Shown here: one piece after another, positions 1 to 6,022 of the stretch
Layout of the letters: each line of letters opens with the position of its first letter
How positions within the stretch are numbered: the first letter of the stretch is position 1
Origin: a virus
Length of the DNA stretch: 45,837 nt
Strand: one strand, 5' to 3'
IMG/VR virus record: IMGVR_UViG_3300047476_001079
Location: 1-45,837 of that record
Program-made: the position numbers and the translations under genes
Notes under the pieces: generated by a model
What the model was told of the DNA's origin: nothing
Database searches by the model: none
The model's input: the letters and a program-made list of their open reading frames with translations, nothing else

Positions 1-470
1 GCTTGGTGATATAGGCTTGTGCCACTAGCAATAGTCTCAATTAGTTTCTTGAAATAAAACTGACCAAGGTTTTCATTGATAGGTTCTCCACTACCCTGTT
101 TACTATTCTCAGGCTTGCTACGCCATTTATCTGGACCAGGAACATAAAACTTCTCATCTTCTGTAATGTACCTACGGCTAGACTCATTCCAACCATTCTG
201 ATCATCTACATGTGAAGATGCTACTGCATACTTCCACCATTGTCTTGCGACAAATAAAGGTGCATAGACTTCAAAGGTGAGTGCTGCATGGCGGAAAGGG
301 CTAGTATGTCCTTCACGGACAAGGAAGTTAATAAGCTTTTCATCTCTTGGTTCAAACTCTCCAGACTCTTTGTCGTAAGATACTCTCGCAGCGTTTACTA
401 CTGAAAGATCGTCTCCCAATGTATCTACAAGACGAACATAGCCCTCGTCTAAAACTTTAATACTAGTCAT
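1..470 (-). CDS. thyX: Flavin-dependent thymidylate synthase ThyX (3' part cut by window edge)
   Basis: Makes dTMP from dUMP with methylene-tetrahydrofolate and reduced FAD, feeding phage DNA synthesis. The first 156 residues are visible. They show the ThyX core: HTSPFRH (55-61), FEVYAPLFVARQW (66-78) and, further on, NESSRRY, the conserved nucleotide-binding region. The usual RHR-x7-S signature is altered, because RQWWK occupies the place of the RHR triplet; ThyX proteins of other actinophages, as I recall them, share this variant. The ATG at 470 overlaps the end of the preceding gene by 8 nt, so the two are translationally linked. It is the last visible gene of the operon that starts with the promoter at 1781-1809. 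The C-terminus lies outside the window. Confidence 0.93.
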   Translation of the reverse strand, partial: MTSIKVLDEGYVRLVDTLGDDLSVVNAARVSYDKESGEFEPRDEKLINFLVREGHTSPFRHAALTFEVYAPLFVARQWWKYAVASSHVDDQNGWNESSRRYITEDEKFYVPGPDKWRSKPENSKQGSGEPINENLGQFYFKKLIETIASGTSLYHQ

Positions 471-756
471 CAAGTAATGCCTTCAATTCTGGATATTTTA
501 GATACTCTGGGTATTCTGCCAAAACCTCTCTGGCAGTCTTCTTAATGGCATCCCAGTTGTCTAGCATTTGCAGCCAGACACCCTCTGGGACGACATTCTT
601 CCACTCTCCACCAATATACATTGTAGGAATCTGGGTCTTATCAATTATCGTATAGCCCCACGAGAGACCACCTTCTTCATGCGGTGCGATTAGTATCTCT
701 TGTGGGTCTAGACGAAGTCCAATACCTTTTAGCTGGCCTTCAATTGGCTCTGTCAT
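463..756 (-). CDS. Hypothetical protein, 97 aa
   Basis: I do not recognise this protein. It is soluble-looking and acidic (many Glu/Asp, no membrane segment or signal peptide), with a central hydrophobic beta-like stretch (YTIIDKTQIPTMYIGG) and an amphipathic helix near the C-terminus (WDAIKKTAREVLAEY). It lies between a 51-residue Cys-containing protein and thyX and overlaps the thyX start by 8 nt, so it is cotranscribed in the GroES-ThyX operon. Its position next to thyX is the only hint of function and is weak. Confidence 0.75.
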   Translation of the reverse strand: MTEPIEGQLKGIGLRLDPQEILIAPHEEGGLSWGYTIIDKTQIPTMYIGGEWKNVVPEGVWLQMLDNWDAIKKTAREVLAEYPEYLKYPELKALLDD

Positions 757-912
757 TTACTGCTCCCTGATTTCTCTCATGATGTCTCCGCAGTTACAGC
801 CAAGGTTTTTAGCTGATAGGTTACATACTTCTTCTTCAGACTTACATAGAAGTCCATGGTTTTGTAGAATACGAATGATTCGTTCACGGTCTTGTGAGTT
901 ATCGTAGATCAT
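757..912 (-). CDS. Small Cys-containing protein, 51 aa
   Basis: A short gene with an excellent ribosome binding site (AAGGAGCAGGA just before ATG 912) and a stop codon directly abutting the next start at 756. The product begins MIYDNSQDRERIIRILQNHG and contains four cysteines, including a CNCG motif near residue 39, so it may bind a metal or form a disulfide. No family is recognised. The operon position, the strong RBS and the end-to-end packing are the evidence that it is a real gene. Confidence 0.65.
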   Translation of the reverse strand: MIYDNSQDRERIIRILQNHGLLCKSEEEVCNLSAKNLGCNCGDIMREIREQ

Positions 913-1063
913 TCCTGCTCCTTAAGTTTTTAATTTTAGCACGTAGCTTTGGTTTTGTAAAGTAGTTCCAGTTATTTAAAAACCAATGTCTATAAACTGG
1001 AATAGGATATCTAAGCATACCCCACAGATGTGTCCAATCTGTAGCAAACTTGTGCCTACTCAT
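899..1063 (-). CDS. Small basic protein, 54 aa
   Basis: An open frame from ATG 1063 to TAA at 899-901, overlapping both neighbours (8 nt with the upstream gene and 14 nt with the downstream start), as is typical of phage operons. The product is basic and aromatic-rich (several Trp, Tyr and His; C-terminal KLRAKIKNLRSRNDLR), which would suit nucleic-acid or membrane-surface binding. No family is recognised. Reality rests on gene packing rather than on homology. Confidence 0.5.
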   Translation of the reverse strand: MSRHKFATDWTHLWGMLRYPIPVYRHWFLNNWNYFTKPKLRAKIKNLRSRNDLR

Positions 1064-1253
1064 CAATATCAATGAGTGGGTTAATCTTTTTACGAATTAC
1101 ATTAAGAACATGCTTAATATAGTATGCGTAATAGGGATCTTCTGATGCAACCTTGTAATATTCCTGCTCGAATTCATCATGGATAGCGTGAAGTGCTGCT
1201 TCATATCCAGCCTGGTATTCGTCAAAATAATTAATGTCTGGAATTCTACCCAT
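1056..1253 (-). CDS. Hypothetical acidic helical protein, 65 aa
   Basis: Acidic, Tyr-rich and probably helical (DEYQAGYEAALHAIHDEFEQ), with no membrane segment. I chose ATG 1253; an in-frame TTG at 1265 would add four residues but lies inside the end of groES. It lies directly downstream of groES and overlaps the next gene by 8 nt. Function is unknown. Confidence 0.65.
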   Translation of the reverse strand: MGRIPDINYFDEYQAGYEAALHAIHDEFEQEYYKVASEDPYYAYYIKHVLNVIRKKINPLIDIDE

Positions 1254-1257
1254 CTTA

Positions 1258-1548
1258 TTAACCAATCACTGCAAAGATGTCACGGTATGCAATGATAAGA
1301 TATTCTTTGCCCTCGTGAGTAATCTCTGTTCCCTGATACTTTGAAAAGATAACTCTGTCTCCAGCCTTTAGATCGATCTCCATCTTGCTACCATCTGCAA
1401 AAGTTGCTCCAGGACCAACAGCTACTACAGTGGCTTCCTGTGGCTTCTCATCAGCTGCTCCTGCAATGATAAGTCCAAACTCGGTCTTCTTTTCTTCTTT
1501 TTGAGGTAGCTCTAAGACTACCTTATCTTCTAGTGGCTTAATACTCAT
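1258..1548 (-). CDS. groES: GroES-type co-chaperonin (Cpn10), 96 aa
   Basis: Caps the GroEL folding chamber. The 96-residue length and the sequence fit Cpn10: N-terminal SIKPLEDKVVLELP, a mobile-loop region (KKTEFGLIIAGAADEKPQ), the VVAVGPG strand, LKAGDRVIFSKYQGTEI and the closing IIAYRDIFAVIG. I start at ATG 1548 (MSIKPLED) rather than 1560, because the AGAAGG sequence abuts the upstream ATG but is spaced correctly for the second. Phages such as T4 (gp31) encode their own cochaperonin to fold the capsid protein with host GroEL; a similar role here is inference. No GroEL gene is visible. Confidence 0.95.
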   Translation of the reverse strand: MSIKPLEDKVVLELPQKEEKKTEFGLIIAGAADEKPQEATVVAVGPGATFADGSKMEIDLKAGDRVIFSKYQGTEITHEGKEYLIIAYRDIFAVIG

Positions 1549-1549
1549 T

Positions 1550-1750
1550 TTAGTATTCATCCTTCTGGTGAGTTACACCGTGCTTATCATCGATATATTT
1601 GTGGATCTTACGCAAAGCGATTGCTTTAGATACTGCGTAGCCAACAATTAAAAATACTGCATTCCAGAAAAACTCTGAAACCATGTGCTCTAGGCCAAAG
1701 GTTACTTCTACAATTGTGTCAAGAACAGATTCGTGTTCGTGGTCGTGCAT
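1550..1750 (-). CDS. Small single-pass membrane protein, 66 aa
   Basis: Starts at ATG 1750, served by a GAGAGG ribosome binding site; the upstream in-frame ATG 1765 lacks one. The N-terminus is His/Glu-rich (MHDHEHES). One hydrophobic helix (AVFLIVGYAVSKAIAL) spans about residues 32-47, followed by a positively charged tail (RKIHKYIDDKHG). This gives one predicted transmembrane segment with the basic end probably inside. It is the first gene behind the consensus promoter at 1781-1809. Function unknown; the His/Asp/Glu head could bind metal. Confidence 0.7.
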   Translation of the reverse strand: MHDHEHESVLDTIVEVTFGLEHMVSEFFWNAVFLIVGYAVSKAIALRKIHKYIDDKHGVTHQKDEY

Positions 1751-1780
1751 TTTATTTCCTCTCATACCGTTTGTATAAAT

Positions 1781-1809
1781 ATTATACTAAAGGTGAGAGG
1801 GGTTGTCAA
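1781..1809 (-). promoter_or_regulatory. Consensus sigma-70-type promoter (P1) of the groES-thyX operon
   Basis: Reading on the minus strand: TTGACA (1804-1809), a 17-nt spacer, then TATAAT (1781-1786), a perfect match to the housekeeping sigma consensus. The predicted transcription start near 1774 leaves a leader of about 24 nt with the GAGAGG site of the 66-aa gene. The -35 box overlaps the end of nrdH. Confidence 0.88.
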
Positions 1810-2027
1810 GCAGCAATCGAATTAATTTTATCTGGCTGGAACCCTGCCCAGCTCTGGTCACCAGAAATAACCACTGGTGCAGACGCAAATCCCATAGCAA
1901 CCACCTTTTCGAATGCTTGCTGGTCCTGGGTAATATCGACAAGTGTATACTTCACCCCGTTTTTGTCCAATAGTTTCTTTGTCTGTTCACATTGAACGCA
2001 TGCTGGCTTAGTATAAACCGTTGTCAT
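1806..2027 (-). CDS. nrdH: NrdH-type glutaredoxin, 73 aa
   Basis: A small thioredoxin-fold redoxin that delivers electrons to class Ib ribonucleotide reductase. The redox motif is CVQC (Cys10, Cys13). The NrdH hallmarks SAPVV and WAGFQPDKI follow, and the 73-residue length is typical. The RBS AAAGGAGATA precedes ATG 2027. Unusually, it is far from its expected partners nrdI-nrdE-nrdF at 26276-29737 and sits between the first tRNA cluster and the GroES-ThyX operon. Confidence 0.93.
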   Translation of the reverse strand: MTTVYTKPACVQCEQTKKLLDKNGVKYTLVDITQDQQAFEKVVAMGFASAPVVISGDQSWAGFQPDKINSIAA

Positions 2028-2053
2028 ATTATCTCCTTTATAGTTGTAGATCT

Positions 2054-2059
2054 ATTATA
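2054..2059 (-). promoter_or_regulatory. Probable -10 box upstream of nrdH
   Basis: On the minus strand TATAAT is preceded by TG with no spacer base. No convincing -35 is seen. It lies 26 nt before ATG 2027, leaving room for the AAAGGAG site in a short leader. Confidence 0.45.
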
Positions 2060-2121
2060 CAGTTTTGTTTAATAGATTATTTTTATTTGTATTACGATTG
2101 TGTAACAAAGTAACTCTGCAG

Positions 2122-2203
2122 TGAAAGTAGAGGGATTCGAACCCACTAAGCATAAGCAACAGATTTACAGTCTGCCCTGGCTCTCCAACTCCAGCGTACT
2201 TCC
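2122..2203 (-). tRNA. tRNA-Tyr (GTA)
   Basis: A class II cloverleaf: acceptor GGAAGTA/TACTTTC, D stem CTGG/CCAG, anticodon loop CTGTAAA (anticodon GTA), long variable arm, and T-loop TTCGAAT. CCA is not encoded. It begins one base after the CCA of tRNA-Arg. Confidence 0.92.
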
Positions 2204-2204
2204 T

Positions 2205-2279
2205 TGGTACCAACAGAAGGATTCGAACCTTCAACAACTTGCTTCGTAGACAAGTGCTCTTCCGTTGAGCTATGTTGGT
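2205..2279 (-). tRNA. tRNA-Arg (ACG)
   Basis: Acceptor ACCAACA/TGTTGGT, D arm GCTC/GAGC, anticodon loop CTACGAA (ACG, normally modified to ICG by TadA), T-loop TTCGAAT. The 3' CCA is encoded, the only tRNA in the window where it clearly is. Confidence 0.93.
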
Positions 2280-2282
2280 CTG

Positions 2283-2353
2283 CACCGCCACAAGGAATTG
2301 AACCTTGTCCCTCAGTTTTGGAGACTGATGTGCTACCGTAACACTTTGGCGAT
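2283..2353 (-). tRNA. tRNA-Trp (CCA anticodon)
   Basis: Acceptor ATCGCCA/TGGCGGT (one T-G wobble), anticodon stem TCAGT/ACTGA with loop CTCCAAA (anticodon CCA), T arm CAAGG/CCTTG with loop TTCAATT, discriminator G. The 3' CCA is not encoded. Confidence 0.92.
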
Positions 2354-2358
2354 ATGCG

Positions 2359-2430
2359 TGACCCCACGGAGAATCGAACTCCGATTGCCAGGATGAAAAC
2401 CTGGTGTCCTAACCATTAAACGATGGGGCC
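2359..2430 (-). tRNA. tRNA-Glu (TTC)
   Basis: Acceptor GGCCCCA/TGGGGTC, anticodon stem CCAGG/CCTGG with loop TTTTCAT (anticodon TTC), T arm with loop TTCGATT, discriminator A. No encoded CCA. It is the first tRNA behind the promoter at 2439-2467. Confidence 0.93.
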
Positions 2431-2438
2431 AAAAAGCT

Positions 2439-2467
2439 ATTGTAGCAGAGTTAGTCTGCTTCTGCAA
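2439..2467 (-). promoter_or_regulatory. Probable promoter of the Glu-Trp-Arg-Tyr tRNA cluster
   Basis: Minus strand: TTGCAG (2462-2467), 17-nt spacer, TACAAT (2439-2444). The -10 is 5/6 and the -35 is 3/6 to consensus. It overlaps the end of the upstream gene and puts the start close to the 5' end of tRNA-Glu. Confidence 0.5.
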
Positions 2468-2678
2468 GTCTTTGCCAGGCCCAATTTAAAACATCTATCG
2501 CTACCTGATCCCCAGCCAGATCTTTTTCTGTAATAAGCTCTTGAAATTTAGTCATAAACGATATTCGCTCTTCTAGGCCACCTAGGCTATAGAGGTCTGC
2601 TGTTACGTCATCAATCTTTTGCAACAGCTGTCGAGACCTTATCTCAATATCATCTACGGTTTCAATGTTCAAATCCAT
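2451..2678 (-). CDS. Hypothetical acidic helical protein, 75 aa, leaderless
   Basis: An acidic, entirely helical-looking protein (IEIRSRQLLQKIDDVTADLY and later EERISFMTKFQELI), without a membrane segment or recognised family. A TATAAT box at 2685-2690 ends six bases before ATG 2678, so transcription should begin at the start codon (leaderless). It is divergent from the HNH gene at 2717, with only 38 bp between them. Confidence 0.7.
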   Translation of the reverse strand: MDLNIETVDDIEIRSRQLLQKIDDVTADLYSLGGLEERISFMTKFQELITEKDLAGDQVAIDVLNWAWQRLAEAD

Positions 2679-2716
2679 ACACTAATTATACATCTAATAA
2701 TGTTATAATTTAATAG
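2679..2716. promoter_or_regulatory. Back-to-back leaderless promoters
   Basis: A 38-bp intergenic stretch holds two divergent -10 boxes. The minus-strand TATAAT is at 2685-2690, six bases before ATG 2678. The plus-strand extended -10 TGTTATAAT is at 2701-2709, seven bases before ATG 2717. There is no room for a ribosome binding site on either side. Confidence 0.75.
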
Positions 2717-2962
2717 ATGACAAGCTTTCTTGAATTTCAAGCGTATAAGGAAAAGATGGGCTGCCATGACTGCAAGGTTAAGTACCCCCACTATATCCTT
2801 GAGTTTGATCACCGCCCAGGGGTAAAGAAGGTAGACATAGTCTATCGTGTACTAAAAAAGTTTGGTAGAGATGCGGCCTGGAAAGAAGTAAGAAAGTGTG
2901 ATGTTGTTTGTTCTAACTGCCATAAAGAACGCACATACTTGAGGGAACGCTTAGTTGCCTAA
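2717..2962 (+). CDS. Small HNH-type zinc nuclease-like protein, 81 aa
   Basis: Carries two zinc knuckles, CHDC (16-19) and CSNC (near residues 65-68), around an EFDHRPG core. This matches compact HNH proteins (Cx2C, DH, Cx2CH). The related gene at 21647-22078 has the same CIDCG, LEQDH, CANCHR layout. Such proteins are often mobile endonucleases, but the very short length leaves open a non-catalytic role. Leaderless start: the extended -10 TGTTATAAT ends seven bases before the ATG. It is a single-gene plus-strand insertion between minus-strand genes. Confidence 0.78.
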   Translation: MTSFLEFQAYKEKMGCHDCKVKYPHYILEFDHRPGVKKVDIVYRVLKKFGRDAAWKEVRKCDVVCSNCHKERTYLRERLVA

Positions 2963-2964
2963 CC

Positions 2965-2973
2965 TGATATAAT
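2965..2973 (+). promoter_or_regulatory. Extended -10 promoter of the sulfotransferase gene
   Basis: TGATATAAT, a perfect extended -10 element, ends six bases before ATG 2980. That predicts a leaderless transcript. No -35 box or RBS is seen. Confidence 0.75.
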
Positions 2974-2979
2974 CATTCA

Positions 2980-3735
2980 ATGTACAAAATAATTATAAAC
3001 TCTTTGCCTAGAAGTGGTAGCAATTTCTTATTTTTTCTAGCAAGATCGATGTATTCTCACGACATTAGGGATTATCAGAATCCCATGCTATCTGGTGAAT
3101 GGCATCAAACAGACAACTGGATAATCAATGCTCATGAGCCACTGCTATTTCGTAGCAATATCCCAGATGTAACAATGACAACAATTCTGAGAAACCCTGT
3201 TGACGTCATCTCGTCTCAAATTTTAAAAAGCACTTATGGCTTTAGCCCAAGGACAATCGCTGGTAAACAAGAAATTATAGATGCAAATGTAAACTTTCTA
3301 CATGACAAAAAAGAAGAGCACCTAAAAGAATCTTTATACCAGGAATGTCGAATGTGGAGTGGATATACTTATGGGGCAATGCTAGCTATTGATAGAATTA
3401 TTCCATATACATTCGAGCAGCTAACGAAACAAACTCCAGAAGTTTTGTCTACACTATACAGTGTTTCTGAGAAATCAGACAACTACAGATATATAGATAG
3501 TGAATTTGTAAAAACTTTTATAGAAAATACAACTAAGCATGCTCAAAGCGACATTGCGTTTACGTCTGGGGCGTCTAATGGGTTACCAATAGAAAAGCCA
3601 GAAGAGTATTACATAATAAGAGATGCTGTAGAGAAATACTCTATGCTACCAGCAATTTTAGATGAATACGAAAAGGCTAAAGAGGCCTTTGCAAAAAGAC
3701 AAAACGATCTAGGATTTACAGACTTAATCTTGTGA
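2980..3735 (+). CDS. Sulfotransferase-like protein, 251 aa
   Basis: The N-terminus has the PAPS-binding P-loop of sulfotransferases (LPRSGSNFLFF, residues 9-19) and, near residues 70-80, the 3'-phosphate-binding element LRNPVDVISSQIL. Length and layout fit cytosolic-type sulfotransferases that move sulfate from PAPS to a sugar, tyrosine or small molecule. The C-terminal dimer or PAPS motif is not clear, and the substrate is unknown. It is a plus-strand single gene with its own leaderless promoter. Its last 12 bases overlap the 3' end of the convergent gene at 3724. No PAPS-making genes are visible, so host PAPS would be used. Confidence 0.78.
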   Translation: MYKIIINSLPRSGSNFLFFLARSMYSHDIRDYQNPMLSGEWHQTDNWIINAHEPLLFRSNIPDVTMTTILRNPVDVISSQILKSTYGFSPRTIAGKQEIIDANVNFLHDKKEEHLKESLYQECRMWSGYTYGAMLAIDRIIPYTFEQLTKQTPEVLSTLYSVSEKSDNYRYIDSEFVKTFIENTTKHAQSDIAFTSGASNGLPIEKPEEYYIIRDAVEKYSMLPAILDEYEKAKEAFAKRQNDLGFTDLIL

Positions 3736-4725
3736 TACTGAGTATGTCTCAGTTTTAGACTTTGTGTAATCCTTACCGAAATCAGCAAACAATGATTTGT
3801 CTGCCTCACGGTTTACAATAGAGCGTGACCAAGAGAATCCTGCGTCTCCACCCCATGCAAGCCACATAATGTATCCATTAGATGGGTTAGCCTGGTTTCC
3901 CCAGTCCTTGCCCTTCTTGTCTACCTCGTGTCGTGAGAAGTAAGAATACATACGCTTAACAGTGCTAAGAGATAGGGTTTCACCTCTTGCAAGTTGTCCT
4001 GCACGAGTCCAGCCTACAGCTGTTCCAGCACCATTTGCTTTTCCATCTTCTTTAAACTTAATTGCTCTACGTGCTGCTGCACGTGCACCTGCTGGGGGAG
4101 AATATCCATCAGCTTTAATCATAGAGTCAGTTTCATACTCTACATCATCGGAGTCTTCAAACAGATCATCTGCTTTTGCTGCAGGAACACAGTTAGGAAC
4201 CATTTTGCCATCCTTTGGCTTCATGCCACGCTGAACATATCCATCCCAACATGGAGCCTGTTTCTCAATGGACTCTTCTGGACAGCATCCGAGATCCTTC
4301 TGAACCATCTCTACCTCCATTGGTAGTGGGCTAATTGCTACAGTTTCACTAGCAGCAACATTAATTAGATAGCTAGTCTCTTCCCAGTATTGACCCTCAG
4401 AGTCAAACTCTAGAGTTCTAACTACTACCGCTGGATTTTCTGCAGTAGCTTCCATGTAATACTCTGACCCTTCAATACCGACAGATCCCTCGGCCATTAC
4501 GTGTTCTACACGACCAATGTGAATTTCATCTTGGCAGGAAGCGATTACAAAATCTCCGATGGAGACCATAGCCTTGCCAAGATTCCCTTCGCTACGATTG
4601 ATAGCGTAAATTTGACCTGCTGCTTCTTTTGCAGTCTTGTGGCAGCCCATAACAGTTCCGTCATCTTTTAGAGCAGGATAGCCTTCGCATCCGTATGAAC
4701 CCTTTTTACCTACATGGTATGGCAT
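3724..4725 (-). CDS. Phage protein with possible head-associated C-terminal domain, 333 aa
   Basis: Three regions are visible. The N-terminal 50 residues (GCEGYPALKDDGTVMGCHKT) resemble a small module found on actinophage proteins. A middle part (MVSIGDFVIASCQDEIHIG and onward) looks like an SH3/KOW-type barrel. The C-terminal third (ARAAARRAIKFKEDG, RMYSYFSRHEVD, IMWLAWGGDAGFSWS) is a domain I associate with phage portal, prohead or protease proteins. Two further Cys-rich segments lie in the middle. It follows dps by 11 nt with RBS AAAGGAAA. Function is not established; a structural or maturation role is a guess. Confidence 0.7.
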   Translation of the reverse strand: MPYHVGKKGSYGCEGYPALKDDGTVMGCHKTAKEAAGQIYAINRSEGNLGKAMVSIGDFVIASCQDEIHIGRVEHVMAEGSVGIEGSEYYMEATAENPAVVVRTLEFDSEGQYWEETSYLINVAASETVAISPLPMEVEMVQKDLGCCPEESIEKQAPCWDGYVQRGMKPKDGKMVPNCVPAAKADDLFEDSDDVEYETDSMIKADGYSPPAGARAAARRAIKFKEDGKANGAGTAVGWTRAGQLARGETLSLSTVKRMYSYFSRHEVDKKGKDWGNQANPSNGYIMWLAWGGDAGFSWSRSIVNREADKSLFADFGKDYTKSKTETYSVSQD

Positions 4726-4736
4726 AATATTTTCCT

Positions 4737-5162
4737 TTACTTAGCGGTAGCCGTTAGCTGCCAGTCAATTTTTTGGTGAGCATCCATACGCTCTGCAAAA
4801 AAGTTTGCTAGTGCGTGTTGCTTCATCATTGTAGCTTCGGCTACAGCATTTTGAAACTTACTAATCATTAAATAGTTAGATTCTTTTAAATCTATTACCA
4901 TTGACAAAGCATCTGTACCTGATACAGACTCAGACACGTTGGTGTTGTTATAAAATGATAGTAGATCACTAGGGGCTATGAACCCAAGTTTGCGTAGCCA
5001 TTCAGCCAATGGATCAATTGCTGATTCGTATTCTTCATAGATGTCAGAGAATAGGTCGTGGAACTGGTGAAAGTTAATGCCCTCGACATTCCAGTGGTAT
5101 CCCTGAGCTTTAAATCTTAGGGCTACGGTGTCTGACAGCAGCTCTTTTAGTAATTGATCCAT
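4737..5162 (-). CDS. dps: Dps-like ferritin (DNA protection protein), 141 aa
   Basis: Dps proteins assemble into 12-mers that oxidise and store iron and can shield DNA. The family signature is clear: FKAQGYHWNVEGINFHQFHDLF with the ferroxidase His and Asp/Glu, then IYEEYESAIDPLAEWLRKLG. The length is slightly short of the usual 155-180. The extended -10 TGGTATAAT at 5169-5177 ends six bases before ATG 5162, so the mRNA should be leaderless. It is the first gene of a two-gene operon. In a phage it may detoxify iron or peroxide during infection (inference). Confidence 0.92.
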   Translation of the reverse strand: MDQLLKELLSDTVALRFKAQGYHWNVEGINFHQFHDLFSDIYEEYESAIDPLAEWLRKLGFIAPSDLLSFYNNTNVSESVSGTDALSMVIDLKESNYLMISKFQNAVAEATMMKQHALANFFAERMDAHQKIDWQLTATAK

Positions 5163-5168
5163 TCATAA

Positions 5169-5177
5169 ATTATACCA
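5169..5177 (-). promoter_or_regulatory. Extended -10 promoter of the dps gene
   Basis: TGGTATAAT on the minus strand. The gap to ATG 5162 is six bases, consistent with leaderless transcription. Confidence 0.75.
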
Positions 5178-5192
5178 CAAATACCAAAAATC

Positions 5193-5274
5193 CCCCATAC
5201 AGGCTATTCAAGCACGAAGGCCACGGTCATAAAATAGGTAACTAATCCATCCTAAGCGTAGTCCTGTATGAGGG
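5193..5274. other. Long inverted repeat in the divergent dps/methyltransferase intergenic region
   Basis: CATACAGG (5196-5203) pairs perfectly with CCTGTATG (5263-5270). The helix is extended by CCC (5193-5195) with GGG (5272-5274) across a single bulged A. It encloses about 59 nt with no open frame. It could be a structured RNA, an operator or a terminator. On the minus strand it is followed by GATTTTTGG, but no minus-strand gene lies upstream to be terminated. Confidence 0.55.
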
Positions 5275-5303
5275 ACACTATTATTATATCAACGTTTTGT
5301 TTA

Positions 5304-5312
5304 TGTTAAAAT
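5304..5312 (+). promoter_or_regulatory. Extended -10 promoter of the methyltransferase operon
   Basis: TGTTAAAAT on the plus strand ends five bases before ATG 5318, again placing the transcription start at the start codon. No RBS or strong -35 is present. Confidence 0.6.
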
Positions 5313-5317
5313 TGAAT

Positions 5318-6022
5318 ATGCCAAAATGGACAAGGCCAGAGTTGCCTTATGATAGCTTTGAAAAGTTTGATAATTTAGACAGTGTCGAGAATAGCCCAGC
5401 TATTGCTCAAGCACAGCTTGACCATGCTAAGATTTTTTCATCGAGAGAGTCTTACTCAAAGCAATTACCAAAAGGAATTAGATACTTAGAACTAGGGGTT
5501 GCTTGGGGCTATTCTGCCAATATGTTTATTAAAGAGACGGAGGCCTATTCCGCAGACCTAATTGATTGGTACAACCAAGATCTGAAGTGCTGGTCTTGGA
5601 GAAAATTTGGTGAATGTCGCTGTGACGGTATGAAGCATGAACTACTGTATACTGCAGAAACACACGAAGATTATGTCAAGGACCTTTTCTCATGGCATCC
5701 CCGAGTTAAAACTTTAAAAGGTGAAGCTAATAAGATTATTAAGAATCTCAAATCTGAATATGACTTTATATATATAGACCTGTCTAACGATAGAATTCTT
5801 ACTAGAGAAATCCTGAAGTCCGCTCAAGATCTGGTTCCTGTAAATGGTATAATTGGTTTAAACGACTACACTATTTTTGACGGGATCATTGAAGAAACTG
5901 CATATGGAACATTTCAGACAGTAAATGAATTTTTAGACAGAAATAAAAATTGGGTTGTGGATGCCCTAGCATTACATCCGCTAGGATTCTACGACATATA
6001 CCTTAGAAAGATTTTCGAATGA
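5318..6022 (+). CDS. Class I SAM-dependent methyltransferase-like protein, 234 aa
   Basis: A Rossmann-fold methyltransferase of the Methyltransf_24 kind. Motif I is YLELGVAWGYSANMF; an acidic strand follows (SADLIDW); later YDFIYIDLSND and GIIGLNDYTIFD match the post-core motifs. I start at ATG 5318 because the -10 box ends five bases upstream; ATG 5303 in frame would add five residues but lies inside the promoter. Its stop overlaps the next start (ATGA). Substrate unknown; a sugar or small molecule is likely for this family. It is cotranscribed with an SGNH-like gene. Confidence 0.72.
   Translation: MPKWTRPELPYDSFEKFDNLDSVENSPAIAQAQLDHAKIFSSRESYSKQLPKGIRYLELGVAWGYSANMFIKETEAYSADLIDWYNQDLKCWSWRKFGECRCDGMKHELLYTAETHEDYVKDLFSWHPRVKTLKGEANKIIKNLKSEYDFIYIDLSNDRILTREILKSAQDLVPVNGIIGLNDYTIFDGIIEETAYGTFQTVNEFLDRNKNWVVDALALHPLGFYDIYLRKIFE

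Noticed and set aside
2055-2367. Small minus-strand open frames over the first tRNA cluster
   Set aside because: They read through four intact tRNA genes and have no RBS.
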